From Bradyrhizobium sp. Ai1a-2 (GTDB lineage: Bacteria > Pseudomonadota > Alphaproteobacteria > Rhizobiales > Xanthobacteraceae), in contig NZ_AUEZ01000063.1 in NCBI RefSeq assembly GCF_000426245.1, forward strand, positions 1 to 50,232: a stretch of 50,232 nt of DNA. The letters are read 5' to 3'. Position numbers and translations under genes: made by a program. Each line of letters opens with the position of its first letter. Position 1 is the first letter of the stretch. Below the pieces are notes generated by a model that worked only from the letters and a program-made list of their open reading frames with translations, was not told where the DNA came from and made no database searches. This document shows, one piece after another, positions 1 through 8,909 of the stretch.

Positions 1-324
1 GTCGCCGCCGCCGCCGTGGCGACGGTCACGATCATGCAGCTGGTCCGCGCCCGTGACGGAACGACCGAGGAAGAACTGACCGAGGCTTTCGAGCCGGATG
101 ACCAACCGGTGCTGGAAGCCGTGTCTTCTCAACTCGAGGGGACTACCGCGAAGCAAAAGAACCCACATCCAAAAGGCACGCTCGCCTTCGCTGCGTGGGT
201 CATTGCTCGGCTCGGAGGATGGACCGCCTATTACGGAAAGCCTGGCCCAAAGGTGATGCGCCTAGGCCTCGAAGCCTTCCGCCGCATCAAATACGGCACC
301 ACTTTGAGGCTCGAAAATGTGTGA
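1..324 (+). CDS. IS4-family transposase, C-terminal end (cut by window edge)
   Basis: The reading frame is open from the first base of the window, so the start lies outside it. The final ~107 residues end in a stretch with the motifs WVIARLGGW and KPGP followed by GLEAFRRIKYGTT, which I recognise as the C-terminal tail of IS4/Tn5-like DDE transposases. In that family the catalytic DDE residues lie upstream, so none are visible here. The acyl-CoA dehydrogenase gene ends 33 bases further on in the opposite direction, so the right end of the element must lie within about 325-356. I could not delimit its inverted repeat. Whether the full element is intact cannot be judged from this window. Confidence 0.75.
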   Translation, partial: VAAAAVATVTIMQLVRARDGTTEEELTEAFEPDDQPVLEAVSSQLEGTTAKQKNPHPKGTLAFAAWVIARLGGWTAYYGKPGPKVMRLGLEAFRRIKYGTTLRLENV

Positions 325-356
325 ATCGGATAGCCCTTTCAGGGGGAGGGCGCAAG

Positions 357-1493
357 TCACAATCCCATCTGGCGGCTGGCGAGGTCCTTCATGATTTCCT
401 CAGTGCCGCCGCCGATGGCGTTGACCTTGACCTCGCGGTAGATGCGCTCGACCTTGATGCCGCGCGTGAAGCCGGCGCCGCCGAAGATCTGCACCGCCTC
501 CGAGGCGCAGAACGCCATGGTCTGGGTCGCCTGGTTCTTCATCATGCAGATCTCGGCGACCGGGCTTTCGCCCTGCCCCAGCCGCCAGGCCAGCATTTCC
601 AGCATCGCCTGGGACGCAGCGACCTTCTGCGCCATGTCGACGACCTTGTGGCGGATCACCTGGTGCTGGGCGATCGGCTTGCCGAAGGTCTTGCGCTCCT
701 TGGCATAGGCGATCGCCTCTTCGAGGCAGACGCGGGCATAGGCCGTGCAGCTCGCCGCCATGCCCATGCGCTCGCTGTTGAAATTCTGCATGATGATCTT
801 GAAGCCCCGGCCCTCCTCGCCGATCAGGTTCTCGGCCGGCACCCGGCACTCGTCGAAATGCAGCGTCGCCGTATCGGAGGCCCACCAGCCCATCTTCTTC
901 AATTTGGTCCGCGACAGGCCGGGCGTATCGCCTTCGATCAGCAGCAGGCTGACGCCGCCGGGGCCCTCGCCGCCGGTGCGCACGGCGACCGTCAGATAGT
1001 CGGCGCGCACGCCCGAGGTGATGAACGTCTTCTCGCCGCTGACGATGTAATGATTTCCGTCACGGCGCGCCTTGGTGCGGAGGTTGGCGACATCCGAGCC
1101 GCCGCTCGGCTCGGTGATCGCGAGCGCGGAAATCTTCTCACCCCGCAGCACTTCCGGCAGCACGCGGGCCTTGATCTCCGGCCGGGCGGCCCGTGCGATC
1201 GGCGGCGAGCCGATGGTGTGGCTCATCAGGCTCGCCGAGATGCCACCGGCGCCGGCCCGCGCCAGTTCCTGCGAGGCCACGATCTTCATGAACTGGTCGG
1301 CGGGAACGCCGCCATATTCCTCGGGGAAGCCCAGCCCCAATAGCCCGATCTCGGAGGCCTTGCGATAGAGCTCGCGCGGAAACTCGCCCGCTTCGTCCCA
1401 CTCATGGGCGTGGGGTTCGATCTCCTTTTGCACGAAACGGCGCACCGCCTCGCGAAAGGCCTCGTGCTCGGTGGTGTAGAATGGGCTCGCCAT
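357..1493 (-). CDS. acyl-CoA dehydrogenase
   Basis: A 378-residue flavoprotein that would oxidise an acyl-CoA to the 2-enoyl-CoA in the cytoplasm, passing electrons to ETF. It has the three-domain acyl-CoA dehydrogenase layout: an N-terminal helical part starting FYTTEHEAF, the FAD/substrate segment ITEPSGGSDVANLRT, and C-terminal helices with ERKTFGKPIAQHQ and GGGTEEIMKDLASRQ. The segment that in medium-chain enzymes carries the catalytic Glu reads GGGT, so the base is more likely the Glu in CLEEAIAYAKER, as in long-chain and isovaleryl-type enzymes (family knowledge plus my alignment). The frame extends upstream to 1562, but I chose the ATG at 1493 because GGAG lies 7 bases before it and the family N-terminus begins there. 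It is divergent from an acyl-CoA synthetase, which suggests one catabolic unit. The substrate is unknown. Confidence 0.93.
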   Translation of the reverse strand: MASPFYTTEHEAFREAVRRFVQKEIEPHAHEWDEAGEFPRELYRKASEIGLLGLGFPEEYGGVPADQFMKIVASQELARAGAGGISASLMSHTIGSPPIARAARPEIKARVLPEVLRGEKISALAITEPSGGSDVANLRTKARRDGNHYIVSGEKTFITSGVRADYLTVAVRTGGEGPGGVSLLLIEGDTPGLSRTKLKKMGWWASDTATLHFDECRVPAENLIGEEGRGFKIIMQNFNSERMGMAASCTAYARVCLEEAIAYAKERKTFGKPIAQHQVIRHKVVDMAQKVAASQAMLEMLAWRLGQGESPVAEICMMKNQATQTMAFCASEAVQIFGGAGFTRGIKVERIYREVKVNAIGGGTEEIMKDLASRQMGL

Positions 1494-1716
1494 CCCTTTG
1501 CTCCGTCGATTCGCCTGGCCGTTTCTCCTGGCCGGAACGATGTCCGGAAATCGCCGCGCCAACTTGCGTCGAGTGGCTGCCGGCGGCGAATGGGCGCCGA
1601 TCCTACCCCCGGTCCAGCCACTAAACGCAAGACAGATTCCGGCCCCGGCCCGTCCACTGGAGCGCTTGCGGGATCACAATCAGGCGGCGCCAGACCGCCC
1701 ACCGTGGGAGGGACAT

Positions 1717-3264
1717 TTGCCGGTTCGTTATTACGACTGGATCGCCCATCATGGCCGGAGGACGCCTGACAAGGTCGCGATGGTCGACCTCGGCAGCGGC
1801 CGCCGCTTTACCTATGCGCAATCCGACGCCCGGATCTCGAGGCTGGCTGCGCATCTGCGCGATCAGCTCAAGGTCGCGCGCGGCGACCGGGTCGCGGTGC
1901 TGGCGCTGAACACGTCAGACACACTGGAAGTGCAATTCGCCTGCGGGCGGCTGGGCGCGGTGTTCCTGCCGCTCAACACCCGCCTCACGGTGCCGGAGCT
2001 GCAGTTCATCGTCGGCGATGCCTCGCCGAAAGTCATGATCCATGATGGCGACCTCGCCGAGACCGCGCTCAGCGTCGCCGGGCTCTGCTGCGTGTCGTCG
2101 ACATTGCAGCTCGGCCCGGATGGCTCCTATGAGGCCGGCATCGCATCGGCCCAGCCGATCGAGACATTCGAGCCTGTCACGCTCGATGACATCTCGACCA
2201 TCATGTACACATCGGGGACAACAGGCCAGCCGAAGGGCGCGATCATCACCCACGGCATGACGTTCTTCAATTGCGTCAATCTCGGGGGCCTGGCCTACAT
2301 CTCGCCATCCTCAGTGTTCCTCTGCGTGCTGCCGCTGTTCCACACCGGCGGGCTCAATTGCTACACCAACCCGGTGCTGCATGCCGGCGGCACCGCCTTA
2401 ATCATGCGCAACTTCGATCCCGGCGAGGCGTTGCGACTGATCAGCGATCCCGCTGAGCGCATCAACGTCTTCTTCGGCGTGCCAGCGATCTACCAGTTCA
2501 TGGCGCAGCACCCGTCGTTTGCGAGCGCCGATTTCAGCCGGCTGGTCATCTGCGGCGTCGGCGGCGCGCCGATGCCCGTGCCGCTGCTCAAGGTATGGGA
2601 AGCGCGCGGCGTGGCGCTGCAGCAGGGCTATGGCATGACCGAGACATCGCCCGCGGTGATGGCGCTCGACCGCGAGGACGCCGCACGCAAAGCCGGCTCC
2701 GCCGGCAAGCCAGTGCTGCACACGGAAGTGCGGATCGTGCGGCCCGACGGCACCGACGCCGCCGTGGGCGAACTCGGCGAGCTCTGGGTCCGGGGACCGA
2801 ACATCACGCCGGGCTACTGGAACCGGCCCGACGCCAATGCCTCCTCCTTCACCGACGGCTGGCTGCATACGGGTGATGCGACGCGCGTCGACGACGAAGG
2901 CTTCTACTACATCGTCGACCGCTGGAAGGACATGTACATCTCCGGCGGCGAGAACGTCTATCCAGCCGAGGTCGAGAACGTGCTGCACCAGATTCCGGCC
3001 GTCGCCGAAGCCGCCGTGATCGGTATCCCCGATGAGCAATGGGGCGAGGTCGGCATGGCGGTCGTCGCGGTGAGGCCGGGCGAGAGGCTGACGCCAGAAC
3101 AGATCCACGCCCATTGCGCGGCCAACCTGGCGCGCTTCAAATGTCCGCGCACAATCGAATTCGTCGACGCGCTGCCGCGCAACGCGACCGGCAAGATCCA
3201 CAAGCCGACGCTGCACAAGCAATTCGCCGAATTGAAGCCGACCGATCTGGCGCAAGCTTCGTGA
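1717..3264 (+). CDS. acyl-CoA synthetase (AMP-forming, FadD-like)
   Basis: A 515-residue ANL-superfamily ligase that activates a carboxylic acid via an acyl-AMP and transfers it to CoA. The P-loop YTSGTTGQPKG lies near residues 163-173, followed by GYGMTETSP, the hinge region HTGD...DRWKDMYISGGENVYP and the C-terminal catalytic lysine in RNATGKIHK. The open frame reaches back to 1498, but the family N-terminus (PVRYYDWIAHH) is reached from a TTG at 1717 with GGGAGGG four bases upstream, so I take TTG as the start. The longer upstream segment has no family similarity. The gene is divergent from the acyl-CoA dehydrogenase across a 223-base region and is followed by a solute-binding protein, which points to uptake and oxidation of an organic acid. 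The substrate cannot be told from the sequence. Confidence 0.92.
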   Translation: MPVRYYDWIAHHGRRTPDKVAMVDLGSGRRFTYAQSDARISRLAAHLRDQLKVARGDRVAVLALNTSDTLEVQFACGRLGAVFLPLNTRLTVPELQFIVGDASPKVMIHDGDLAETALSVAGLCCVSSTLQLGPDGSYEAGIASAQPIETFEPVTLDDISTIMYTSGTTGQPKGAIITHGMTFFNCVNLGGLAYISPSSVFLCVLPLFHTGGLNCYTNPVLHAGGTALIMRNFDPGEALRLISDPAERINVFFGVPAIYQFMAQHPSFASADFSRLVICGVGGAPMPVPLLKVWEARGVALQQGYGMTETSPAVMALDREDAARKAGSAGKPVLHTEVRIVRPDGTDAAVGELGELWVRGPNITPGYWNRPDANASSFTDGWLHTGDATRVDDEGFYYIVDRWKDMYISGGENVYPAEVENVLHQIPAVAEAAVIGIPDEQWGEVGMAVVAVRPGERLTPEQIHAHCAANLARFKCPRTIEFVDALPRNATGKIHKPTLHKQFAELKPTDLAQAS

Positions 3265-3283
3265 CATAGCGCATCAACAGGTT

Positions 3284-3316
3284 TCGCCGCCGCCTGCCGG
3301 GACCGGCGGCGATTTT
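3284..3316 (+). terminator. intrinsic terminator-like hairpin
   Basis: Arms TCGCCGCCG and CGGCGGCGA enclose an 11-base loop and are followed by TTTTCG. It sits 20 bases after the synthetase stop and just before the binding-protein gene, so it may attenuate rather than end transcription. Confidence 0.45.
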
Positions 3317-3361
3317 CGTGCGTTCGTCCCCAACCACAAAAAACCCCAAGGAAATTGCTCT

Positions 3362-4585
3362 ATGAAGAACAAGAAAATCGCTTTGCTTGCCGCCGTCGCG
3401 GCCTTCTCCCTCTTCTCCACGCAAGGCGCGTTTGCGCAGAAGAAATACGACACCGGCGCCTCCGACACCGAGATCAGAATAGGCAATGTCGAGGCCTATA
3501 GCGGGCCGGCTTCGGCCTACGGCATCATCGGCAAGACCGAGGAAGCCTATTTCAAGATGATCAACGACCAGGGCGGCATCAACGGCCGCAAGATCAACTG
3601 GATCTCCTATGACGACGGCTACTCGCCGCCGAAGACGGTGGAGCAGATCCGCAAACTGATCGAAGGCGACGAGGTGTTCCTGGTGTTCAACGCGCTGGGC
3701 ACGCCGACCCAGACCGCGGTGCAGAAATATCACAACGCCAAGAAGGTGCCGCAGCTCTTCCTCGCCACCGGCGCCAGCAAGTGGAACGATCCGAAGGATT
3801 TTCCCTGGACCATGGGATTCCAGCCGAGCTACCGCGTCGAAGCGAGAATCTTCGCGAAATACATTCTCAAGAACAAGCCCAATGCCAAGGTCGCGATCTT
3901 CTATGCCAATGACGATTTCGGCAAAGACTATCTCGCCGGCATCAAGGAGATCTTCGGCGACAAGGCCTCAAACCTGATCGTCGCAGAGGAGAGCTACGAG
4001 ACCACCGAGCCGTCGATCGATTCCCACATCGTCAAGCTGAAGGGCACTGGCGCCGACGTCTTCGTCAACATCGCGACGCCGAAATTCGCCGCGCAGGCGA
4101 TCAAGAAGATCGCCGAACTGGACTGGAAGCCGATGCACCTGATGACAGATGTCTCGATCTCGATCGGCGCCGTCATGAAGCCGGCCGGCCTCGATGCGTC
4201 CGAGGGCGTGCTGTCAGCCGGCTATCTGAAGGATGCGTCCGACCCGCAGTGGAAGGACGATGAGGGGATGAAGAAATTCATGGCCTTCATCGACAAGTAC
4301 ATGCCGGGCGCCAACGTCTCCGACGCCAACACCGTCTACGGCTACGCCGCGGCGCAGACCCTGGTGCAGGCGCTGAAACAGTGCGGCGACAATCTCACCC
4401 GCGAAAACGTGATGAAGCAGGCCGCCGGCCTGAGGGATTTCGCGCCTGATACGCTGATCCCCGGCATCAAGGTCAACACCGGCGCCAATGACTTCGCCCC
4501 GATCGAGCAGCTCAAGATGATGCGGTTCACCAAGGGGCAATGGGAATTGTTCGGCGACATCATCAGCGCCGAGACAGGCGGTTAG
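3362..4585 (+). CDS. ABC transporter substrate-binding protein, branched-chain amino acid type
   Basis: A 407-residue periplasmic binding protein of the Leu/Ile/Val (Peripla_BP_6) family. The first 25 residues form a Sec signal peptide (MKNKKIALLAAVAAF...GAFAQ), then comes the typical start DTEIRIGNVEAYSGPASAYG and the lobe motifs NDQGGINGRKI and AIFYANDDFGKDYLAG. No permease or ATPase subunits are nearby, so the partners are encoded elsewhere. Position downstream of an acyl-CoA synthetase and near an acyl-CoA dehydrogenase suggests an aromatic or aliphatic acid ligand rather than an amino acid, as is common for this expanded family in Bradyrhizobium and Rhodopseudomonas; this is inference. 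Confidence 0.92.
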   Translation: MKNKKIALLAAVAAFSLFSTQGAFAQKKYDTGASDTEIRIGNVEAYSGPASAYGIIGKTEEAYFKMINDQGGINGRKINWISYDDGYSPPKTVEQIRKLIEGDEVFLVFNALGTPTQTAVQKYHNAKKVPQLFLATGASKWNDPKDFPWTMGFQPSYRVEARIFAKYILKNKPNAKVAIFYANDDFGKDYLAGIKEIFGDKASNLIVAEESYETTEPSIDSHIVKLKGTGADVFVNIATPKFAAQAIKKIAELDWKPMHLMTDVSISIGAVMKPAGLDASEGVLSAGYLKDASDPQWKDDEGMKKFMAFIDKYMPGANVSDANTVYGYAAAQTLVQALKQCGDNLTRENVMKQAAGLRDFAPDTLIPGIKVNTGANDFAPIEQLKMMRFTKGQWELFGDIISAETGG

Positions 4586-4606
4586 TGGCGGATCGACGAC
4601 GTCAAT

Positions 4607-4770
4607 CCTCCCTCTCCCCGCTCTTCGCGGGGAGAGGGTTGGGGTGAGGGGCTCTCTCCGCAAACTCGGTGACAGATGGGTTCGCGGAGGCTTCCCTCAC
4701 CCGAAATTCAAGCTGCGCTTGAATTTCGACCTCTCCCCGCAAGCGGGGCGAGGTGGGCCGGCGCGCGTGG
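4607..4770. repeat. dispersed palindromic intergenic repeats
   Basis: Contains TCTCCCCGC/GCGGGGAGA around 4614-4637, GAAATTCAAGC/GCTTGAATTTC at about 4703-4728, and a further CCTCTCCCCGC arm pair. It resembles the CTCTCCCCGC-type palindromes scattered through Bradyrhizobium and Rhodopseudomonas intergenic regions. A related element follows the next gene. The roughly 260-base gap holds no gene that I can see. Confidence 0.7.
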
Positions 4771-4846
4771 CTCGGCCCGTCATCCTTGAGATCGTACCGA
4801 CGGCTCCCCACTTCAACGACTGGGCCAACAACGCGAGCTGCCGATC

Positions 4847-5557
4847 GTGGATAGCCAGATGCACTATCTGCCGATGACGCCGGGATCGTTTTCGATCCTG
4901 GTATTCGTGGCATTGGTGCTGGTGATCCTGATCCAGCTCCGCATTCTCCGATACGCCTATCTGAGCCTGGGCGTCGGACCGGGAGCGGCGTTCCTGCTGT
5001 TGTTCGGTTCGCTGGTCGGCAGCTATCTCAATATTCCGATCACGGAATTGTCCGGACCGCCGGTCCGATCCGGCGAGGTCGTCGACTTCTTCGGCATGCG
5101 CTATGTGGTGCCGCTGGTGACCGCGCCCAGCACGATCCTGGCCGTCAATGTCGGCGGCGCGGTGATTCCGACATTCATGTCGATCTATCTGGTCGTCAGA
5201 TACGAGCTCTGGGTCAGGGCCGCGATCGCCACCGCCATCATCGCGTTCATCGTCCATTCGCTGGCGACGCCGGTGCCGGGTATAGGCATCGCGGTACCCG
5301 TGTTCGTGCCGGTCGTCAGCGTCGCGATCATCGCGCTCCTGCTCTCGCGTGCATATGCCGCGCCGCTCGCCTATATCGCAGGCTCAGTCGGAACGCTGAT
5401 CGGCGCCGATCTTCTCAACCTGGACAAGATCGGCAGTTTGGGTGCGCCCATCGCCTCGATCGGCGGCGCCGGCACGTTTGACGGCGTTTTCCTCACCGGC
5501 ATCCTCGCAGTGCTGCTCGCCTCCGTCGTTTCGCCATCGCCGCTGCGGCGGGCGTAA
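4847..5557 (+). CDS. DUF1614-family membrane protein
   Basis: A 236-residue, very hydrophobic protein with about seven predicted membrane segments. I recognise the DUF1614 pattern: LRILRYAYLSLG, then GSLVGSYLNIPI, the conserved AVNVGGAVIPTFMSIYL and the end GGAGTFDGVFLTGILAVLLA. Its function is not established. The frame opens at a GTG (4847), with an alternative ATG at 4859; neither has a clear ribosome binding site. It stands alone on the plus strand between two repeat clusters, converging on the XRE regulator. Family assignment is from motif recall, and no biochemical role is claimed. Confidence 0.8.
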   Translation: MDSQMHYLPMTPGSFSILVFVALVLVILIQLRILRYAYLSLGVGPGAAFLLLFGSLVGSYLNIPITELSGPPVRSGEVVDFFGMRYVVPLVTAPSTILAVNVGGAVIPTFMSIYLVVRYELWVRAAIATAIIAFIVHSLATPVPGIGIAVPVFVPVVSVAIIALLLSRAYAAPLAYIAGSVGTLIGADLLNLDKIGSLGAPIASIGGAGTFDGVFLTGILAVLLASVVSPSPLRRA

Positions 5558-5558
5558 C

Positions 5559-5690
5559 GCTCCACCTCTCCCGCTTGCGGGAGAGGTGGAGCGTCAGCGC
5601 CGGGTGAGGGCTCTCTCCACACGAAGATTGTGAATCGCGGAGAGACCCCCACCCCAGCCCTCCCCCGCAAGCGGGAGAGGGAGCTAACCC
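5559..5690. repeat. palindromic repeat with 16-base perfect arms
   Basis: Arms at 5559-5574 and 5577-5592 are perfect inverted copies separated by TT, starting one base after the DUF1614 stop codon. A second related arm pair (CTCCCCCGC...GCGGGAGAG) ends just before the XRE gene stop at 5684. It is the same repeat family as at 4607-4770. It could act as a bidirectional terminator, although no T tract follows. Confidence 0.7.
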
Positions 5691-6445
5691 GGCAGGAAGA
5701 TCGCGAACGGCTCGTCGACGGTGCGGCGCAGATGTTCGCGGTAGAGCGCGTAGTTTTCATCCTCGGGCGACACCCGCCCGACCGAGGGATTGGCGATATT
5801 CTTGATCGGCACGAATGCGATGGGTGCAGCGATCGGCGTCAGCAGCGAGCCGCGGCCGGCGAGCAATGTCGTGATGATGCCGTACATCTCGCCGGTGTTG
5901 CGCGGCCTGGACACCGTGATCAGGCGATGCTGGCCGTGCCGGTTGGTGACGAGATAGATGAAGCCGGACTGGTTGGGGACGGCGACTTCGCCGAACTGGG
6001 TGTAGGCGGCATCGAGCCGTTCGCCCTCGCGAAAAATCAGCGACGAGACGGCATCGTCCCAGGCGATCTCGGTGCGATAGGCATAGACCGCGTCCTTGTC
6101 CCCGAAGGAGGGCCTGACTGCGATATACGTGCCCTCGATCCACTGCACTGCGCGCCGCGAATAGGCGCCTAGCCCATCGGGCGCGACTTCGCCATTAGCG
6201 ACCGGCGCCGGCGATGCCGGCTGGGCCTTGCGCAAGGAGACGCCGAGCGCCTGTTCCAGCCGCACCGTGGTCTGGAGCGTGAACGGGCGGCGTCCGCCCA
6301 AGACCTTCTCCAGCGTCGAGAGGCTGAGCTTGGCCTGCTCGGCCAGCGCCTGCCGCGAGATGCGCCGGCGCGCCAGTTCCTCGCGGATGACTTCCGCAAT
6401 CTGCCGGCTTTGTTCTTCGGAAAGCTGCTTGTCCGGCGTCGGCAT
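5684..6445 (-). CDS. XRE-family transcriptional regulator with C-terminal ligand-like domain
   Basis: A 253-residue protein. Residues ~10-65 form a Cro/C1-type helix-turn-helix (RRRISRQALAEQAKLSLSTL followed by EKVLGGRRPFT). The C-terminal ~150 residues (from LGAYSRRAVQWIEGTYIAVRPSF) look like a separate sensory domain of the kind found in rhizobial XRE proteins; I do not know its ligand. The frame extends to 6487, but the ATG at 6445 has GGGGTAACG before it and leads directly into the HTH. It is divergent from the sortase-target gene (start 6632), so it may control that operon; this is inference from position only. Confidence 0.85.
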   Translation of the reverse strand: MPTPDKQLSEEQSRQIAEVIREELARRRISRQALAEQAKLSLSTLEKVLGGRRPFTLQTTVRLEQALGVSLRKAQPASPAPVANGEVAPDGLGAYSRRAVQWIEGTYIAVRPSFGDKDAVYAYRTEIAWDDAVSSLIFREGERLDAAYTQFGEVAVPNQSGFIYLVTNRHGQHRLITVSRPRNTGEMYGIITTLLAGRGSLLTPIAAPIAFVPIKNIANPSVGRVSPEDENYALYREHLRRTVDEPFAIFLPG

Positions 6446-6631
6446 CGTTACCCCACGCTGATTCTTGCCAACTCTAACAGACCGCACATTTCAGCACAAA
6501 ACCGCACAAAGCCGCCGACGGCGCGGCGTGCGGCGCCTGCCCGCGGCCGAACAATGCCGATCATTCTGCTCGCGCCTCGAAGCACTTTCCCGAAGACTTT
6601 GCACGTCCAAGACGTTCCTCGGGAGAAGGAA

Positions 6632-7564
6632 ATGACGACGTACGATTGTATCGCGACCAGCCGCCCGCGCCTGTCGCGCAGGATGCGAATAGTGCTGTTC
6701 TTTCTGGCGGAAGGCGTTGCCGCGCTCATCATCGCCTTCGCGGCATTGTTTGTGAACTTCGCGCCGGCATGGTCGGTAGAGATCAAGCCGCCGGCAGCGT
6801 TCATCAAGCCGGGCGACGCCCGTTCCGGCTCGCTGCTTCTGAAGACCGACGAGGGCTATGACGACGCCGTCAGGCTCGGCACCGATGTCGACCTCACGGT
6901 GTCAGGCCCGACCGTCCGCGCCCGCGTCACGCAAGTCTTCCGCAACCCGACCAAGGACTGGGTCGAAGCTGTCTACGTCTATCCGCTGCCAACCGGCGGC
7001 GCGGTCGACACGCTGAAGATGGTAGTCGGCGACCGCATCGTGGTCGGCGACATCAAGGAGCGCCAGCAGGCGCGCATCATCTATGAGCAGGCCAAGCAGA
7101 GCGGCCAGAAGGCCGCGCTGACCGAGCAGGAGCGGCCGAACATCTTCACCAACTCGGTCGCCAATATCGGCCCGGGCGAGACCGTGCTGGTGCAGATCGA
7201 ATACCAGGAGCCGGTGCAGCGGTCCGGCAACGAATTCTCGCTGCGCGTGCCGATGGTGGTCGCACCGCGCTACAATCCCGCGCCGATCGTGCAGAGCGTC
7301 GACCTCCGTCCCGATGGCGGCGGCTGGGGCGCAACGAAGTCCGATCCCGTTCCGGATCGCGACCGCATCACGCCGCCGGTGCTCGACCCGGCCGAGCATG
7401 CGCCCGTCAATCCGACCAAGGTCACCGTGCGCCTGCAGGCCGGCTTTCCGCTCGGCGAGGTGACGAGCCATCATCACGCCATCAGTAGCGAAAGCGTCGA
7501 TGACGCGACGCGGATCATCAAGCTCGCCGAGGGTCCATGCCTGCGGACCGCGATTTCGAGCTGA
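6632..7564 (+). CDS. sortase-target protein, VIT-domain half (frameshifted)
   Basis: The N-terminal 310 residues of a protein that I recognise as the 'marine proteobacterial sortase target' type. A hydrophobic signal/anchor lies at residues ~18-45, followed by a VIT domain with VDLTVSGPTVRARVTQVFRNP, PLPTGGAVDTL, GDIKERQQARIIYEQAKQSG and ERPNIFTNSVANIGPGE. The ATG at 6632 follows GGGAGAAGGA. After LAEGP the frame runs into eight unrelated residues and a stop, while the conserved continuation (PADRDFELTW...) lies in the -1 frame from 7537. One base appears to be missing near 7533-7540. The product would be a free VIT domain unless the shift is corrected or is a sequencing error. Confidence 0.85.
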   Translation: MTTYDCIATSRPRLSRRMRIVLFFLAEGVAALIIAFAALFVNFAPAWSVEIKPPAAFIKPGDARSGSLLLKTDEGYDDAVRLGTDVDLTVSGPTVRARVTQVFRNPTKDWVEAVYVYPLPTGGAVDTLKMVVGDRIVVGDIKERQQARIIYEQAKQSGQKAALTEQERPNIFTNSVANIGPGETVLVQIEYQEPVQRSGNEFSLRVPMVVAPRYNPAPIVQSVDLRPDGGGWGATKSDPVPDRDRITPPVLDPAEHAPVNPTKVTVRLQAGFPLGEVTSHHHAISSESVDDATRIIKLAEGPCLRTAISS

Positions 7565-8898
7565 CTTGGAAGCCTGCGGCTGAGAAGGCGCCCTCGGTCG
7601 GGTTGTTCCGCGAGCATGTCGGCGACGCCGATTATCTGCTCGCCTTCGTCACCCCGCCTGCCGTCGAGCAGGCCGAGCAAAAGCCGCGGCCGCGCGAAGT
7701 GATCTTCGTGATCGACAATTCCGGCTCGATGGGCGGCACTTCGATCGTGCAGGCGAAGGCGAGCCTGACTTATGCGCTAGGCCGGCTGCAGCCGAACGAT
7801 CGCTTCAACGTGATCCGTTTCGACCACACCATGGACGTGCTGTTTCCATCAGCGGTGCCGGCTGACAGCGAGCATCTCGGCCGCGCCAACACCTTCGTGG
7901 GCGCGCTGCAGGCCAGTGGCGGCACCGAGATGGTGCCGGCGATGCGGGCGGCGCTGACGGATCGTTCCGATGGCGACACGGATTATGTCCGCCAGGTCGT
8001 GTTTCTGACCGACGGCGCCATCGGCAATGAGCAGCAATTGTTCGAGACGATCACCGCGATGCGCGGCCGCTCGCGCATCTTCATGGTCGGCATCGGCTCG
8101 GCGCCCAACACCTATCTGATGACGCGCGCTGCCGAGCTCGGCCGCGGTGCCTTCACCCATATCGGCTCCACCGACCAGGTCGAGGAGCGCATGCGCTCGC
8201 TGTTCGCCAAGCTCGAGAATCCCGCGGTAACCAATCTTTCCGCCAAGTTCTCCGATGCACATGCCGACGCGACGCCGGCGATCCTTCCCGACCTCTATCG
8301 CGACGAGCCGCTGGTGCTGGCAGCCAGGCTCGACAAGCTCGCGGGCTCAGTCGAGATCAAGGGCCGGATCGGCGACCGCCCGTGGCTCGTGACGCTGCCG
8401 CTGGCAAACGCCGCCGAAGGCAAAGGCCTGTCGAAGCTGTGGGCGCGGCGCAAGATCGACGATGCCGAGGTTGCGCGCACCACGCGGCAGGCGAGTCCTG
8501 AAGAAGCCGACAAGACCATCCTGGCGCTGGCGCTCGAGCATCAGCTCGTGACCCGGCTGACCAGCCTGGTGGCGGTCGACAAGACCCCGAGCCGGCCCGA
8601 CGGCGAGCCGCTGAAAGTGAGCGAATTGCCGCTTAACCTGCCGGCCGGCTGGGACTTCGCGAAAGTGTTCGGCGAGCGTCCGCAATTGCCGATGGCGCCG
8701 ACCGAGCGGCGCGCAGAAGGCGACGGACGGATGCAGCTTGCGGCCCTGAAGCGCCCGGCGGTGGCGCAGGCGCCCGACACGATCAAGCTGCCGAAGACCG
8801 CGACCGATGCCGAATTGAAGATGATCGCGGGCGCGATCCTGCTCGCCCTCAGCCTGCTCGTGTTCGCATTCATCCGGCGTCAGAACTTCGCCCACTGA
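7537..8898 (+). CDS. sortase-target protein, VWA half with LPKTA sorting signal
   Basis: A 453-residue continuation of the preceding gene in another frame. The VWA domain has its MIDAS motif DNSGSMGGTS at residues 60-69, with TDGAIGNEQQLF further on. The C-terminus is a classical sorting signal: LPKTATDA at residues 418-425, a hydrophobic helix (MIAGAILLALSLLVFAFI) and RR plus a short tail. Its ATG overlaps the upstream frame by 28 bases and is preceded by GAGGG at good spacing, so translational restart is possible. It lies immediately upstream of the sortase gene, as in known target-enzyme pairs. Without the upstream half it would lack a signal peptide and should not reach the envelope, so a working system would need the frameshift to be an artefact or to be bypassed. 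Confidence 0.85.
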   Translation: MPADRDFELTWKPAAEKAPSVGLFREHVGDADYLLAFVTPPAVEQAEQKPRPREVIFVIDNSGSMGGTSIVQAKASLTYALGRLQPNDRFNVIRFDHTMDVLFPSAVPADSEHLGRANTFVGALQASGGTEMVPAMRAALTDRSDGDTDYVRQVVFLTDGAIGNEQQLFETITAMRGRSRIFMVGIGSAPNTYLMTRAAELGRGAFTHIGSTDQVEERMRSLFAKLENPAVTNLSAKFSDAHADATPAILPDLYRDEPLVLAARLDKLAGSVEIKGRIGDRPWLVTLPLANAAEGKGLSKLWARRKIDDAEVARTTRQASPEEADKTILALALEHQLVTRLTSLVAVDKTPSRPDGEPLKVSELPLNLPAGWDFAKVFGERPQLPMAPTERRAEGDGRMQLAALKRPAVAQAPDTIKLPKTATDAELKMIAGAILLALSLLVFAFIRRQNFAH

Positions 8899-8909
8899 CG
8901 CCGAATGAA

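Noticed and set aside
4607..5690. Clustered palindromes as a CRISPR array
   Set aside because: The units are irregularly spaced inverted repeats of a dispersed intergenic family, with no constant repeat/spacer length and no cas genes.
7530..7545. Programmed -1 ribosomal frameshift in the sortase target
   Set aside because: No slippery heptamer or downstream stem was found at the junction; a mutation, sequencing error or restart fits better.
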